From Pandoraea nosoerga (GTDB lineage Bacteria; Pseudomonadota; Gammaproteobacteria; Burkholderiales; Burkholderiaceae): a DNA stretch of 64,000 nt. The translations under genes and the position numbers were made by a program. Every line of letters begins with the position of its first letter. The first letter of the stretch is position 1. Shown one piece after another: positions 1 to 9,560 of the stretch. The stretch is from the NCBI RefSeq assembly GCF_902459585.1, contig NZ_CABPSC010000006.1:62001-126000 (forward strand). Reading direction: 5' to 3'. The notes under the pieces are model-generated. The model saw only the letters and a list, made by a program, of their open reading frames with translations, ran no database searches and had not been told where the DNA came from.

Positions 1-164
1 AACGCCAGTGCCTGCGCGCCTGCGCCGTAGCCGCTCGCCGCCGCGTAGTGGGGCACCAGCGGCGCCTGCAGATTGACGGAGAACGTCACGAGGAAAAGCT
101 GCAGCGCGAGCAACGGGATCGCCCATGGCGCGTGACGGCGCAAAGACGCGGCGCTCTCGTCCAT
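1..164 (-). CDS. MFS transporter, N-terminal fragment
   Basis: The gene runs off the left edge, so only about 54 N-terminal residues are visible. After a basic stretch (LRRHAPW) comes a hydrophobic helix rich in L, A, F and V, then a loop with a His-Tyr pair and Ala/Gly-rich sequence. This fits the first transmembrane helix of a major facilitator transporter. The ATG at 162-164 is chosen; an in-frame ATG at 201-203 would add 13 residues and neither has a clear ribosome site. It is divergent from the MocR regulator at 305, a usual arrangement for a regulator and its transporter target. The family call is inferred from one helix only. Confidence 0.5.
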   Translation of the reverse strand, partial: MDESAASLRRHAPWAIPLLALQLFLVTFSVNLQAPLVPHYAAASGYGAGAQALA

Positions 165-304
165 CGAGGACGATCGCGGGGGGTGCGGTAAGGAGCGGGG
201 CATAGGGAACGCCGGGGAAAGTTCGAGGGCACGCGCGCGACGATGCGCGACAAGAGCGAGAAAAAATACCGTCCGGCGGCTAGTATTGTCGGGGCACGAA
301 GTCA

Positions 305-1717
305 GTGCAATTATTGAATTGTCCTGAGATCAATTCTCCATTCATGGCCGCTCATGCCCGTTATCTCGAACACGTCGAACGTCTGACTGCTGCCATCGCG
401 GCCGGCGAGCTCGCGTCCGGCGCTCGCTTGCCTCCGCAGCGCGAGTATGCCGACGCGCACGGGCTCGCCACGTCGACCGTGACCCGCGTGTATGCGGAGC
501 TCGCGCGGCGCGGGCTGGCCGTGGGCGAAGTCGGCCGCGGCACCTTCGTGCGTTCGCCCGCCGTGGGCGCGGCCGCCGCATTCGCGCAATGGGCGCCGGC
601 GCCGGGCGCCGTGGGTGGCGTCGATCTGGCGTTCAACTATCCGGTTTTGCCGGAACAGACGGACGTCTTCCGGCAAGCGTTGCGCGAGACGGCAGCCGGC
701 GGCGATCTCAACGCGCTGCTCGCGCACGCGCCGCACGACGGGCATCCCGCCGACCGGCGCGCGGCCGCGCAGTGGCTCTCGCGCCGCGATGGCGCAGCGG
801 TGTCGCCCGAGGCGCTGGTCGTCTGCGCCGGCGGCCAGCACGCCCTCGACGTCGTACAACTGGCGCTATGCCGCGCGGGCGAGCCGGTCGGCGTGGAAGC
901 ATTGACCTATCCCGGATGGAAGGCGCTGGCCGCGTTGCGCGACATCCCGCTCGTCGCGCTCGGCATGGCGCCCGGCGGGTCCGGAATCGACCCGTCGGCG
1001 CTCGACAGGCTGTGTCGCACTCACGCCGGTCGTCTGCGCGTGGTCTATACCATGCCCACGCTGCACAACCCGCTGGGCGATGTCATGCCGCTCGAACAGC
1101 GGCAGGCGCTGGTGGCCGTGGCGCGACGTCACGATCTGCTTCTGGTGGAAGACAGCGCATACGGCTTTCTGGTGGCCGACGCTCCGCCGCCATTGCGCAC
1201 GCTCGCGCCGGAGCGCACGTTCGAGGTGTGCAGTCTGTCGAAGCCCGCCGCGCCGGGGCTGCGTATCGCCTATCTGATTGCGCCGCCCGACTTCGCGCCG
1301 CGCGTGCATGCCGCGATGCGCGCGAGCGTGTGGAGCGCCGCGCCGCTCATGGCGCAACTGGCGTCGCGCTGGCTGGGCGACGGCACGCTCGACGGCTGGA
1401 TCGCGCGCAAGCGCGAGATGGCCGCGCGGCGCCAGGCCATTGCAAGGGTTTGCCTCGACGGTCTCGGCTCGACCGGCTACGCAGGCGCGTTTCATCGTCT
1501 GTTGCCGGTGCCCGCGCACGTGCGGTGCGACGATGTCGTGGCCGCGCTGCACGCACGCGGCATTGCGATCACGCCGGTCGATGCATTCGCCGCTCCTGGG
1601 CAGGCGGCGCCGGCCGCGCTTCGCATTGCGTTCGGCTCGCCGGCATCCGACGCCGCACTGGAAGCCGCCTTGCGGCAGGTCGCCGAAGTGATGCGTTCGC
1701 TCGCGCAAGCGCGCTGA
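305..1717 (+). CDS. MocR/PdxR-type regulator (GntR helix-turn-helix fused to aminotransferase fold)
   Basis: This 470-residue protein has the two-part MocR build. Residues about 20-85 form a GntR winged helix (LPPQREYADAHGLATSTVTR, ending in GEVGRGTFVR). Residues about 105-465 form a fold-type I aminotransferase domain with MPTLHNPLG, the Asp in VEDSAYG and the PLP-binding Lys313 in SLSKPAAPGLR. Such proteins use PLP as a ligand or cofactor to control vitamin B6, GABA, taurine or transporter genes; the target here is unknown, but the divergent MFS gene is the obvious candidate. The GTG at 305 is listed; an in-frame ATG at 344 would remove 13 residues and still keep the whole DNA-binding domain. 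Confidence 0.88.
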   Translation: MQLLNCPEINSPFMAAHARYLEHVERLTAAIAAGELASGARLPPQREYADAHGLATSTVTRVYAELARRGLAVGEVGRGTFVRSPAVGAAAAFAQWAPAPGAVGGVDLAFNYPVLPEQTDVFRQALRETAAGGDLNALLAHAPHDGHPADRRAAAQWLSRRDGAAVSPEALVVCAGGQHALDVVQLALCRAGEPVGVEALTYPGWKALAALRDIPLVALGMAPGGSGIDPSALDRLCRTHAGRLRVVYTMPTLHNPLGDVMPLEQRQALVAVARRHDLLLVEDSAYGFLVADAPPPLRTLAPERTFEVCSLSKPAAPGLRIAYLIAPPDFAPRVHAAMRASVWSAAPLMAQLASRWLGDGTLDGWIARKREMAARRQAIARVCLDGLGSTGYAGAFHRLLPVPAHVRCDDVVAALHARGIAITPVDAFAAPGQAAPAALRIAFGSPASDAALEAALRQVAEVMRSLAQAR

Positions 1718-1859
1718 GGTGACGCCGTCGCCCGTTTCTTTTATGATCGACGTGCTCCCTGCGGCGGCCGCGCCCGAGGCACCTCGTTCGCGTCGTGTGC
1801 CCCGTGCGTCGCGATACCGCGCAGGCTTCGTCCCTCGTCGACAATCTCAAGGACTCCGA

Positions 1860-2273
1860 ATGTCGCAAATCCGCTCGTCACGTGCCCGCTCGACCGTGCT
1901 TGGCACGGCGCTCGTCATTGGCGCCAGTGTCGCCGCGCCGGCGTTCGCCGCCTCCAACCTGACTTTCATGAGCAATTCTCCACTCGCGTATCTGCGCAAG
2001 GCCGATAACGAAGCGCTCGCCAAGGCCGCCAATGAGGCGTTGTCGAAGAAGGAGGACAACGAGTCCCTCACGTGGGACAGCAAATCGACCCACAATCCGG
2101 TCGCCATCACGGCAAAGCTGACGCCGACCAATACGCACAAGACCGACGACAAGACCTGCCGCGATCTGATCGTGCTGCTCAATGCGAAGGGTCAGGAAGT
2201 CGAGCTCAAGCTGCCCGCGTGCAAAAAGGGCGACAACGGCCGCTGGGAACTGCAAAAGCGCGCCGCGCCGTAA
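1860..2273 (+). CDS. Exported protein resembling the 17-kDa surface antigen C-terminal domain
   Basis: The 137-residue product starts at an ATG 6 bases after an AAGGA ribosome site. Residues 1-30 are a signal peptide (Arg-rich start, hydrophobic core, cleavage after APAFA). The second half has the pattern of the rickettsial 17-kDa surface antigen tail: LTWDSKSTHNPVAITAKLTP, then TCRDL, then PACKKGDNGRWELQ, with two Cys that may pair in the periplasm. The usual lipobox and glycine-zipper segment of that family are absent. Role unknown; probably periplasmic or outer-membrane associated. It stands alone between the MocR gene and a convergent transporter. Confidence 0.65.
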   Translation: MSQIRSSRARSTVLGTALVIGASVAAPAFAASNLTFMSNSPLAYLRKADNEALAKAANEALSKKEDNESLTWDSKSTHNPVAITAKLTPTNTHKTDDKTCRDLIVLLNAKGQEVELKLPACKKGDNGRWELQKRAAP

Positions 2274-2304
2274 TTCCGAGCACCGGCTCGCACCGAATCA
2301 GGCA

Positions 2305-2340
2305 TGAAAAAACGCCGGTCCCGAGACTTCGGACCGGCGT
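2305..2340 (-). terminator. Intrinsic terminator of fsr
   Basis: A 10-bp perfect stem (ACGCCGGTCC, 2312-2321, with its complement at 2331-2340) is followed on the minus strand by six T. It lies 57 bases past the fsr stop and may also stop the convergent antigen-like gene. Confidence 0.8.
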
Positions 2341-2396
2341 CTTTCGTGGTGCGGCCAGCACGCAGGCATCGGCAGGCGGCGCCGCCGGCGGACGGC

Positions 2397-3653
2397 TCAG
2401 GCCGCCGTCGTCTTCCTGTGCGCCTTGTTGTGCGCCCTGGCGCCCTCCACATCGGGCAGGAAAATCGTCACGATGCCGAGCAGCGGCAAATACGCGCACA
2501 CGTGGTAGACGAAATCGATGCTCGTCGTATCCGCAAGTTCGCCCAGCACCGCGGCGCCCACGCCGCCCATGCCGAACGCGAAGCCGAAGAACAGTCCCGA
2601 GACCGTGCCGACCTTGCCGGGGATCAGCTCCTGCGCATAGACGAGAATCGCCGAGAACGCCGAGGCCAGCACCAGCCCGATCACGACGGTGAGCACGCCC
2701 GTCCAGAACAGGTTCGCGTAGGGCAGCATCAGCGTGAAGGGCGCCGCGCCGAGAATCGAGCCCCAGATCACAGACTTGCGACCGATCTTGTCGCCTAGCG
2801 GGCCGCCGATCATCGTGCCGGCAGCCACGGCGAACAGGAACACGAACAGATGTATCTGCGCGCTCTGCACCGATACGTGGAACTTGCTGATCAGATAGAA
2901 CGTGAAATAGCTGCTGATGCTCGCGAGATAGAAGTACTTCGAAAAGATCAGCACCAGCAGAATGCCGATGGCGAACATCACCTTGCCACGCGACAGATGC
3001 GCCGTGCCGCCGCGGCGCGCGGCCGGCTTGCCGTGGCTCGCCGCACGCTGCACCGCGTACCAACGGCTCACCTGGAACAGCACGAAAATCGCAACGAGGG
3101 CTGCCACCGAGAACCACGCCACGCTGCCCCGGCCGTGCGGCACGATGACGAGTGCAGCGAGCAACGGCCCGAGCGACGAGCCGACGTTGCCGCCGACCTG
3201 GAAGAACGACTGGGCCATGCCGTGACGGCCGCCCGACGCCATGCGGGCCACGCGCGACGATTCCGGATGGAACACCGACGAGCCCATGCCGACGAGCGCC
3301 GCGGCCACGAGCAGGACGCCGAAGTTCGGCGCCACGGCGAGCAGCAGCAGGCCCACCAGCGTGAAACCCATGCCCACCGGCAGCGAATACGGCTTCGGGT
3401 GCTTGTCGGTGTAGAGGCCGACCACGGGCTGGAGCAGCGATGCGGTGATCTGATACGTCAACGTGATCAGGCCCACCTGGCCGAAGCTCAGGTCAAAACC
3501 GGCCTTGAGCAGCGGATAGATGGCAAGGATCAACGACTGAATCATGTCGTTGAGCAGGTGAGAAAAGCTGATCGCCGACAGCACGCGAAATGCCGCGCCC
3601 TGGGCGGCCGGCGTGGGGGCGCCGGAAAGGGTGGATGCAGGTTGACTCGACAT
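2397..3653 (-). CDS. fsr: Fosmidomycin-resistance-type MFS efflux protein
   Basis: A 418-residue inner-membrane protein with 12 predicted helices. Motifs typical of the Fsr branch of the major facilitator superfamily are present: SHLLNDMIQSLILAIYPLLK in helix 1, the LLQPVVGLYTDKHPKP loop, GMGSSVFHPESSRVARMASG and the FFQVGGNVGSSLGP helix. Fsr proteins export fosmidomycin and related compounds; the natural substrate is unknown. The GGPLGDKIGRKSVIWGS repeat of the MFS signature marks the second half. A 16-bp inverted repeat lies about 80 bases upstream. The gene stands alone and ends at a strong terminator. Confidence 0.87.
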   Translation of the reverse strand: MSSQPASTLSGAPTPAAQGAAFRVLSAISFSHLLNDMIQSLILAIYPLLKAGFDLSFGQVGLITLTYQITASLLQPVVGLYTDKHPKPYSLPVGMGFTLVGLLLLAVAPNFGVLLVAAALVGMGSSVFHPESSRVARMASGGRHGMAQSFFQVGGNVGSSLGPLLAALVIVPHGRGSVAWFSVAALVAIFVLFQVSRWYAVQRAASHGKPAARRGGTAHLSRGKVMFAIGILLVLIFSKYFYLASISSYFTFYLISKFHVSVQSAQIHLFVFLFAVAAGTMIGGPLGDKIGRKSVIWGSILGAAPFTLMLPYANLFWTGVLTVVIGLVLASAFSAILVYAQELIPGKVGTVSGLFFGFAFGMGGVGAAVLGELADTTSIDFVYHVCAYLPLLGIVTIFLPDVEGARAHNKAHRKTTAA

Positions 3654-3729
3654 GGAATGGACAGACTGACGTCAATGGCTTTGGAAAATGCGGACTTCCT
3701 GGCGGAGTTCGTGCAGATATGCAGAAAAC

Positions 3730-3745
3730 TTGGGATTTATCCCAA
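3730..3745. promoter_or_regulatory. Inverted repeat upstream of fsr
   Basis: TTGGGAT and ATCCCAA are separated by two bases, 77 bases before the fsr start. The placement suits an operator. No regulator gene is adjacent, so its partner is unknown. The rest of 3654-4050 contains no gene I can support. Confidence 0.4.
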
Positions 3746-4050
3746 TTTTTGCCAGAAATTGAATAAGTGAAGTGTAGAGCATGCGTAAATCGCTGTTGCG
3801 CCAAGTTTTGTCGCGATTCCGCCATCCCCGGTTGCGCCGTTCCGGGGTCCGCGCAACGCGGTCTTCGGTAAATCCATCAGCGACTGGCAGTTCCCCCTGG
3901 CCCCGTCATTTCCTCGGATCGTCCCTGTCTCCTGCGGGTTTATCGGGCGTTGGACGCTGTCGGGGATTCGTGTAGAGTCAATTGACGAGTTGTGCCGTGC
4001 AACACGAAGCACACGCCAGGGCCCACTCATTCCATGGTTGGCAGCAGAAC

Positions 4051-5667
4051 ATGATTCAACACTCCAGAGTCGTGCAGTGGCTGGTGACCGGGCTTGTCGT
4101 GGCGGTCACGCTCGTCGTCGTCCTTTTTCTGGGCTGGTTGCGCATCTACCACATGTCGCAGTCGATCCTGCGCGACGAAGCCGAGCGCCAACGCGACGCG
4201 CTCGAACGGATCGTCTCGCAGGCCGAGAGCACGCTGCAGGGCGCGACCCCATGGGTCGGCCGCGCATGCAACGAGGTCGGCAGCTCGCTCCAGGCCGCCG
4301 GCACGCTCAGTCCCTACTTCCGTTCCATCTGGCTCGTCTCGCGCGGCCAGCTCTATTGCTCGTCGGTCATTCGCACCCACGAGGCCATCAACATGCCGCT
4401 GCCGGCCGACCTCGTGCCCATGCTCACGGGCACGCGCGCGCTGCTCGTGGGCGGGACGCCCTATGTCAGCGATTCGCCGGCGCTGGCGATCTACGTGCCG
4501 ACGTCGGCCACCGACGGCGTGCTCGGCTTCGTCGACGGGGTGTACCTCACCGAGACGCTGCACAGCGTAAAGAGCAGCGATCTCGCATGGACGGCAATGT
4601 CCGTGGGCAACGTCGCCCTCACGTCGGAAGGCCCCCGCCTCGAGTCGGCGGGCGTCGCCACGCGCGGCGCGCAGGTCACGCTCGCGTCGGAGCATTTCGT
4701 GACGTCGCTCGCCGGCAGCCCGTCGCTCATGCGATCGCTCGCCGCCAATCAGGCGCCGATCTTCCTGGCGTTCGGCAGCGTGGTCGCGTGCCTGCTGGGG
4801 ATCATGACGTTCCGCCATCTCGGGCCTGCGCAGTTCATGCGGCGGCAGATCGCGCACGGCATCCGGCGTAACGAATTCAAGGTGTATTACCAGCCCGTGA
4901 TGGAGCTCGCCACCGGCCGTTGCGCAGGCTGCGAAGCGCTCGTGCGCTGGCACCATCCGGTCGCGGGCCTCGTTCGTCCGGACGCCTTCATCCCGATCGC
5001 CGAAGGCAACGGGCTCATCATCGAGCTCACGCGCGCGTTGCTGCGCCAGATCCGCAACGACGTCTCGAAAGGCGCCTTGCCGACCGGCTTCCACATCGGC
5101 ATCAACCTGGCCGAAAGGCACTTGCGCGACACCACGATCGTCAACGATATCGAGCGCTACTACGGCTCGCTCAACGACACCTATCCGCTCGTCGCCGAGA
5201 TCACCGAGCGTTACGTGATCCGCGACACGGCCGCGGCGCGCAACGTGATGGCCGAACTCCAGCGGCGCGGCATCGAAACCGCGCTCGACGACTTCGGCGC
5301 CGAGAACAATTCCATCGGCTACCTCAAGCGCTACGACTTCAATTACCTGAAGATCGACAAGGAATTCTTGCCCGTGACCGCGGACGACGTCGTCACGCGC
5401 AACATCTGCGACTCGATCATCCATCTGGCCGAGCGCCTCGAGATGACCATCGTGGCCGAGGGCGTGGAAAACGAAATGCAGGCGGCGTACCTGCGCGAGC
5501 GCAACGTGGCCTATGCGCAGGGGTATCTGTTCGCACGCCCGATTGCATTCGACGAACTCGTGCAGTTCGCCATCGCGCACGCCGGCACGGGCCTTGCCGC
5601 CGGCAAGTCGCCGCCCTCGGCCTCCGTCACGTCGATCTCCGCGAGGACGCCGCGTCTGGCGGGCTGA
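4051..5667 (+). CDS. CSS-motif cyclic-di-GMP phosphodiesterase (EAL domain)
   Basis: This 538-residue inner-membrane enzyme should hydrolyse c-di-GMP. A first helix (residues about 8-30) is followed by a periplasmic CSS domain containing Cys-Ser-Ser in LYCSSVIRTHE. A second helix near residue 235 precedes the cytoplasmic EAL domain: YYQPVMELATGRCAGCEALVRW, INLAERHL, EITERYV, DDFGAENNS, YLKIDKEFL and VAEGVEN. The metal and base residues visible in these motifs are intact, so it is probably active. CSS-EAL enzymes are controlled by periplasmic thiol redox state. An in-frame TTG at 3982 would add 23 residues; the ATG is preferred because the membrane helix follows it directly. Confidence 0.9.
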   Translation: MIQHSRVVQWLVTGLVVAVTLVVVLFLGWLRIYHMSQSILRDEAERQRDALERIVSQAESTLQGATPWVGRACNEVGSSLQAAGTLSPYFRSIWLVSRGQLYCSSVIRTHEAINMPLPADLVPMLTGTRALLVGGTPYVSDSPALAIYVPTSATDGVLGFVDGVYLTETLHSVKSSDLAWTAMSVGNVALTSEGPRLESAGVATRGAQVTLASEHFVTSLAGSPSLMRSLAANQAPIFLAFGSVVACLLGIMTFRHLGPAQFMRRQIAHGIRRNEFKVYYQPVMELATGRCAGCEALVRWHHPVAGLVRPDAFIPIAEGNGLIIELTRALLRQIRNDVSKGALPTGFHIGINLAERHLRDTTIVNDIERYYGSLNDTYPLVAEITERYVIRDTAAARNVMAELQRRGIETALDDFGAENNSIGYLKRYDFNYLKIDKEFLPVTADDVVTRNICDSIIHLAERLEMTIVAEGVENEMQAAYLRERNVAYAQGYLFARPIAFDELVQFAIAHAGTGLAAGKSPPSASVTSISARTPRLAG

Positions 5668-5752
5668 GCGCCCTCCGGTCGCCGGCCGTCCCCCGCGCCC
5701 TCCGAACCTCTCGGGCCTTCCGGCCCCCGTGCAGGCAGCGGTCGCGGACGAA

Positions 5753-5787
5753 CGCCACCGCCCGGCGAAGGCCGCCGGGCGGTGGCG
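5753..5787. terminator. Strong hairpin between convergent genes
   Basis: A 15-bp perfect stem (5753-5767 with 5773-5787) and 5-base loop lies between the phosphodiesterase gene and the small convergent gene. It lacks a T-run, so it may act as a processing or pause structure rather than a full intrinsic terminator. Confidence 0.5.
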
Positions 5788-5805
5788 TGCGAGGCCAGGT
5801 TTGGA

Positions 5806-6042
5806 CTAGAAGACCAGTTGCGGCAGATGGTTGCGTGGCGCGGGCATGGCGGCCGCCCGCGTACTGTCTCGCATTTCGGCACGCAGCAACCACAAGCGTT
5901 GCGCGACGAAGCGCCTGAAGCGCATTTCACCGGCGGAAAAAGAAATCTGCATCTGATGTCGCTTGCCGTTGGGCAGCGTGCGAACCAGACGATAGTATCG
6001 GGCCCCGTCAACCGTTTCCTTGATATTCCTGACGCGCATCAT
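5806..6042 (-). CDS. Small basic hypothetical protein (78 aa)
   Basis: I do not recognise this protein. It begins MMRVRNIKETVDGARYYRLV, is rich in Arg and Lys in its middle (PNGKRHQMQ, RFRRFVAQRLW) and has no membrane segment or signal peptide. The ATG at 6040-6042 has a GGGGTGA ribosome site just upstream, which supports translation; the next codon is also ATG. A nucleic-acid-binding role would suit the charge but is not shown. It stands alone, and the 380 bases between it and modE hold no other gene I can support. Confidence 0.5.
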   Translation of the reverse strand: MMRVRNIKETVDGARYYRLVRTLPNGKRHQMQISFSAGEMRFRRFVAQRLWLLRAEMRDSTRAAAMPAPRNHLPQLVF

Positions 6043-6422
6043 TTCACCCCGTTTCTGTTGTGTCAGGTGAGTGGGCACTTCGGTAAACGTCGCATTCCCG
6101 GTTGCACGCGAGACTGAAACGTCCGTCCGATGCGGCATTACCGGCACTGGGGGGGCATGCGGCAAATTGAATGTAGAGGAGAAACGTCCCCCATTCGTCC
6201 CCCACCGTGACGCCCGAAGCGCGCTTCGTTGGTGCGCCGCAACACTTTCCGATCCGGCCTCGTGCGGCGATACGCTCCGGGCGACGCACTGACCGGCAAA
6301 CCGCACGATCGCCCGAACGGTTTGCCAGCCCTTTCGGATGCGACGACCTGCTGTATTGAAACGATAAAAACGTTATGGTTTCCGAACCTTCCTCAACGCC
6401 GGATGATGTTTTACACAACGAA

Positions 6423-7226
6423 ATGACCGACAACTTGCAAGTGAGCGGCTCGCTCTGGCTGCATCGGGGCAACGCGTCGCTGGGCGGGCAGGCGCGTATC
6501 GCGCTGCTCGAGCACATTGCCGCGCAGGGTTCGATTACGGCGGCGGCACGGGCGGCCGGCATGAGCTACAAGGCCGCCTGGGACGCGGTAGATGCCATGA
6601 ATCAGCTCGCCGGCGAGCCGCTCGTGGAGCGCAGCACGGGCGGGCGCGGCGGCGGCGGCACCCGGCTCACCGCGCGCGGCGCGAAGCTGGTCGCCGCGTT
6701 CCGCGCCGTCGAAGCGGCACAGCAACAATTCCTCGCCCGCGTGGCCGGCGACCTGGAGCCGTTCGGCGAGCAATGGCCGCTCATTTCGCGACTGGCCCTT
6801 CAGACGAGCGCACGCAACCAGCTGCACGGCACGATCTCCGGCATCCGGTCGTGCGGCGTGAACGACGAGGTAACGCTTGCACTGCCCGGCGGCGAGACGA
6901 TTACCGCGTCGCTCACCCATCACAGCACGCAGACGCTCGGCCTGGCGGTGGGCGGCGAAGCGTTCGCGCTCGTCAAGGCGCCGTGGATCGACGTGGCGCG
7001 CGACGCCGATCTCGCGGGGTTGCCCGCGGCAAACCGTCTGGCGGGCACGATCGACGCGATCACCGACGAGGGCGGTCAGGCCGAGATCCTCCTCGCCTTG
7101 CCCGGCGGCAGCCGGCTCGCCGCGGTCGTGCCGCACGAGACGGTGAGCGCGCGGGGCCTGGCCCCCGGAGCCGACGCCACGGCCGCATTCGCGGCCGCCA
7201 GTGTGATCATCGGGGTGCTGGCCTGA
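6423..7226 (+). CDS. modE: ModE-family molybdate-responsive regulator
   Basis: This 267-residue protein has the full ModE layout. The N-terminal winged helix carries ARIALLEHIAAQGSITAAAR, GMSYKAAWDAVDAMNQLAGE and ERSTGGRGGGGTRLT, all strongly conserved in ModE. Two C-terminal molbindin (TOBE/MOP) repeats follow (about residues 120-185 and 195-262: SARNQLHGTISGI, NRLAGTIDAI), which bind molybdate or tungstate. ModE normally represses modABC and tunes molybdoenzyme genes. No mod transport genes are in the window, so this is a stand-alone copy. The start matches the length of the E. coli protein; an ATG at 6375 would add 16 residues. Confidence 0.9.
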   Translation: MTDNLQVSGSLWLHRGNASLGGQARIALLEHIAAQGSITAAARAAGMSYKAAWDAVDAMNQLAGEPLVERSTGGRGGGGTRLTARGAKLVAAFRAVEAAQQQFLARVAGDLEPFGEQWPLISRLALQTSARNQLHGTISGIRSCGVNDEVTLALPGGETITASLTHHSTQTLGLAVGGEAFALVKAPWIDVARDADLAGLPAANRLAGTIDAITDEGGQAEILLALPGGSRLAAVVPHETVSARGLAPGADATAAFAAASVIIGVLA

Positions 7227-7253
7227 CGCGAGCGCATCAGGCCGGGCGGAAGG

Positions 7254-8444
7254 TCACGACGCCGGGTTCTCGCAAACCGGCGTGAGCGTCTGCGCGTCGC
7301 GGCGATCCAGTCGCAGGCTCAGCACTGCCACGCCGACGCCGGCCAGCGGCACGAGCGCCGCCACCCACGGCACGGCCGTCAGGCCCGGGCCGTGTTCGAT
7401 GACGAAGCCGCCGAGCCACGCACCGATCGCGTTGCCGAGATTGAACGCGGCAATATTGAAGCTCGACGCGAGGCTCTCGCCGGCGCCCGACGCCTTCTCC
7501 ATTACCCACAGTTGCAGCGGCGCGACGGTCGCGAAGGCGGCCGCGCCGAGCAGCGCCACGAAGACGATGGCGAGCCAGTGCGAGTGCAGGGCGAACGTCA
7601 TCAGGCCGAGTACGACGGACAGGGCGAGCAGGCTGCCGAGCACCGTCGGCACCACGCGCCGATCGGCCAGCTTGCCGCCGAGCAGGTTGCCGACGACCAG
7701 ACCGCCGCCGAAGATCAGCAGGATCGGCGAGACGGCGCCTTCGGAGAAACCCGTCACTTCCGTGAGCAGCGGCGCGATGTAGGTGAATACGCCGAACACG
7801 CCCACCCAGCCAAGCACGGTGGTCAGGAGACCGAGCAGCACAGGACGGCGGGCCAGCGCACGCAGGTCGGCACGCCAGTCGCCGGCGTCCTTGGGCGCGG
7901 CGATCTTCGGCACGAACCACGCAATCACGAGGAACGCAAGCGCGCCGATGAGCGTGACGGCCCAGAAGCTCGCGCGCCAGCCGAAGTGCTGTCCGAGCCA
8001 CGTGCCGAACGGCACCCCCAGAATGTTGGCCACGGTCAGGCCGGTAAACATCACGGCGATGGCCGAGGCGCGGCGTTCGCGCGACACGAGGCCGGTCGCC
8101 ACGACCGAGCCGACGCCGAAGAACGTGCCGTGCGCGAACGACGTCAGCACACGCGCAGCCATGAGCGCCGCGTAGTTCGGCGCGAGCGCACATGCCGCGT
8201 TACCGATGGTGAAGATGGCCATGAGCACGAGCAGCACGGTCTTGCGCGGCCAGCGGGCGGTGGCGGTCGTCATGAGCGGGGCGCCGACGACGACACCGAG
8301 CGCGTAACCGGAGATCAGCAGGCCCGCCGCCGCGATCGACACGCCGAAATCGGCGCCGACGTTGAGCAGCAGACCCATGATGACGAATTCCGTCACGCCG
8401 ATGCCGAAGGCACCGGCGGTCAGGGCGTAAAGGGCGATGGGCAC
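7254..8444 (-). CDS. MFS efflux transporter, AraJ/NepI-like DHA1 branch
   Basis: A 396-residue, 12-helix inner-membrane protein. It opens with ALTAGAFGIGVTEFVIMGLL, the typical first helix of AraJ, NepI and YdhP relatives, followed by GYALGVVVGAPLMTTATARW and RKTVLLVLMAIF of the MFS loop 2-3 signature. These proteins export sugars, nucleosides or drugs by proton antiport; substrate unknown. It is divergent from the LysR gene at 8626, which probably controls it. Confidence 0.85.
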   Translation of the reverse strand: MPIALYALTAGAFGIGVTEFVIMGLLLNVGADFGVSIAAAGLLISGYALGVVVGAPLMTTATARWPRKTVLLVLMAIFTIGNAACALAPNYAALMAARVLTSFAHGTFFGVGSVVATGLVSRERRASAIAVMFTGLTVANILGVPFGTWLGQHFGWRASFWAVTLIGALAFLVIAWFVPKIAAPKDAGDWRADLRALARRPVLLGLLTTVLGWVGVFGVFTYIAPLLTEVTGFSEGAVSPILLIFGGGLVVGNLLGGKLADRRVVPTVLGSLLALSVVLGLMTFALHSHWLAIVFVALLGAAAFATVAPLQLWVMEKASGAGESLASSFNIAAFNLGNAIGAWLGGFVIEHGPGLTAVPWVAALVPLAGVGVAVLSLRLDRRDAQTLTPVCENPAS

Positions 8445-8625
8445 GGAAAAACTCCTGTCTGATGTTGGGAACGGTTCACGCCCGCCGGGTGACGGCGGCC
8501 GACCGATGAGCGGAATATAGACGTCCTCGCATTGATGAAATAGACTGCGCGAAGGAAAATCATTTGTGACTCAACGTCACAGGATCGCGCGCAATCAGTC
8601 ACTGCAAGGGTCGAGGGCACAGCCG

Positions 8626-9534
8626 ATGGGTCGACAGGACGTCAATCGCTCGGGCGATATGGAAGTGTTCACGCGCGTCGTGGAGCTGGGCGGCTTCTCG
8701 GCGGCGGCGCGGGCACTGCACATGACGCCGTCCGCCGTGAGCAAGCTGATTGCGCGGCTCGAGGCGCGCCTGGGCACCCGGCTCTTCAATCGTTCCACGC
8801 GCCGTCTGCAGCTCACGCCCGAGGGGACGGCCTTTCACGAGCGGGCGGTGCGCGTGCTGGCCGACATCGAGGCGGCCGAGCGCGAGGCGGCGGCAGGCGC
8901 CGTGCCGCGCGGGCTGCTGCGTGTCAATTCGAGCGTGCCGATCGGCACGCACTATCTGCTGCCGGTCATCCCCGCATTTCTCGCGCAATATCCGGAGATC
9001 CGGCTCGATCTCACACTGACCGACACCGTCGTCGACCTGCTCGAACAACGTGCCGACGTCGCGGTACGCGCCGGTCCGCTGCGCGACTCGCGGCTGGTCG
9101 CCCGCAAGCTCGGCGAGAGCCGCGTGCACGTGGTGGCCTCGCCCGAGTATCTGGCGCGCAACGGCCCGTTGCGCACGCCGGCCGACCTGATCCACCACAA
9201 CGTGATGGCGTTCAATTTCGACCGCCAGGTGCAGGGCTGGCCTTTTCTCGACGGCGCCGGCGGCGTCACGCACTACCCGCAGATCGGCAACATGGTCGTG
9301 AGCAACGGCGAGATGATGCGCCAGCTGGCCGTCGAAGGGCTGGGACTCGCCCGCCATTCGCGCTATCACGTCGACGCCGACTTGCGCGCCGGACGGCTCG
9401 TCACCGTGCTCGAGGACTACAATCCGGGCGATCTCGAGCCGGTGCACGCCGTCTACATCGGACAGGGCGGACACTTGCCCGCCCGTGTACGGGCGTTCCT
9501 CGACTTTCTCGTCGCCAACATTCGTCTGCCCTGA
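8626..9534 (+). CDS. LysR-family regulator divergent from AraJ-like transporter
   Basis: The 302-residue protein begins with a LysR winged helix (MEVFTRVVELGGFSAAARAL, SAVSKLIARLEARLGTRLF) and continues with a type 2 periplasmic-binding-like effector domain (GLLRVNSSVPIGTHYLLPVI, LHVVASPEYL-type segment near residue 170). It belongs to the large CrgA/DsdC-like group that often controls an adjacent transporter or oxidoreductase. The ATG at 8626 has a GAGGG site; a GTG at 8566 would add 20 residues. The intergenic region shared with the transporter is about 180 bases. Confidence 0.85.
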   Translation: MGRQDVNRSGDMEVFTRVVELGGFSAAARALHMTPSAVSKLIARLEARLGTRLFNRSTRRLQLTPEGTAFHERAVRVLADIEAAEREAAAGAVPRGLLRVNSSVPIGTHYLLPVIPAFLAQYPEIRLDLTLTDTVVDLLEQRADVAVRAGPLRDSRLVARKLGESRVHVVASPEYLARNGPLRTPADLIHHNVMAFNFDRQVQGWPFLDGAGGVTHYPQIGNMVVSNGEMMRQLAVEGLGLARHSRYHVDADLRAGRLVTVLEDYNPGDLEPVHAVYIGQGGHLPARVRAFLDFLVANIRLP

Positions 9535-9560
9535 CTCCACGCTGAACCGCGCCTCGCGGC

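Noticed and set aside
6350-6422. ModE self-operator upstream of modE
   Set aside because: AACGATAAAAACGTT has only weak symmetry and does not fit the ModE consensus well enough.
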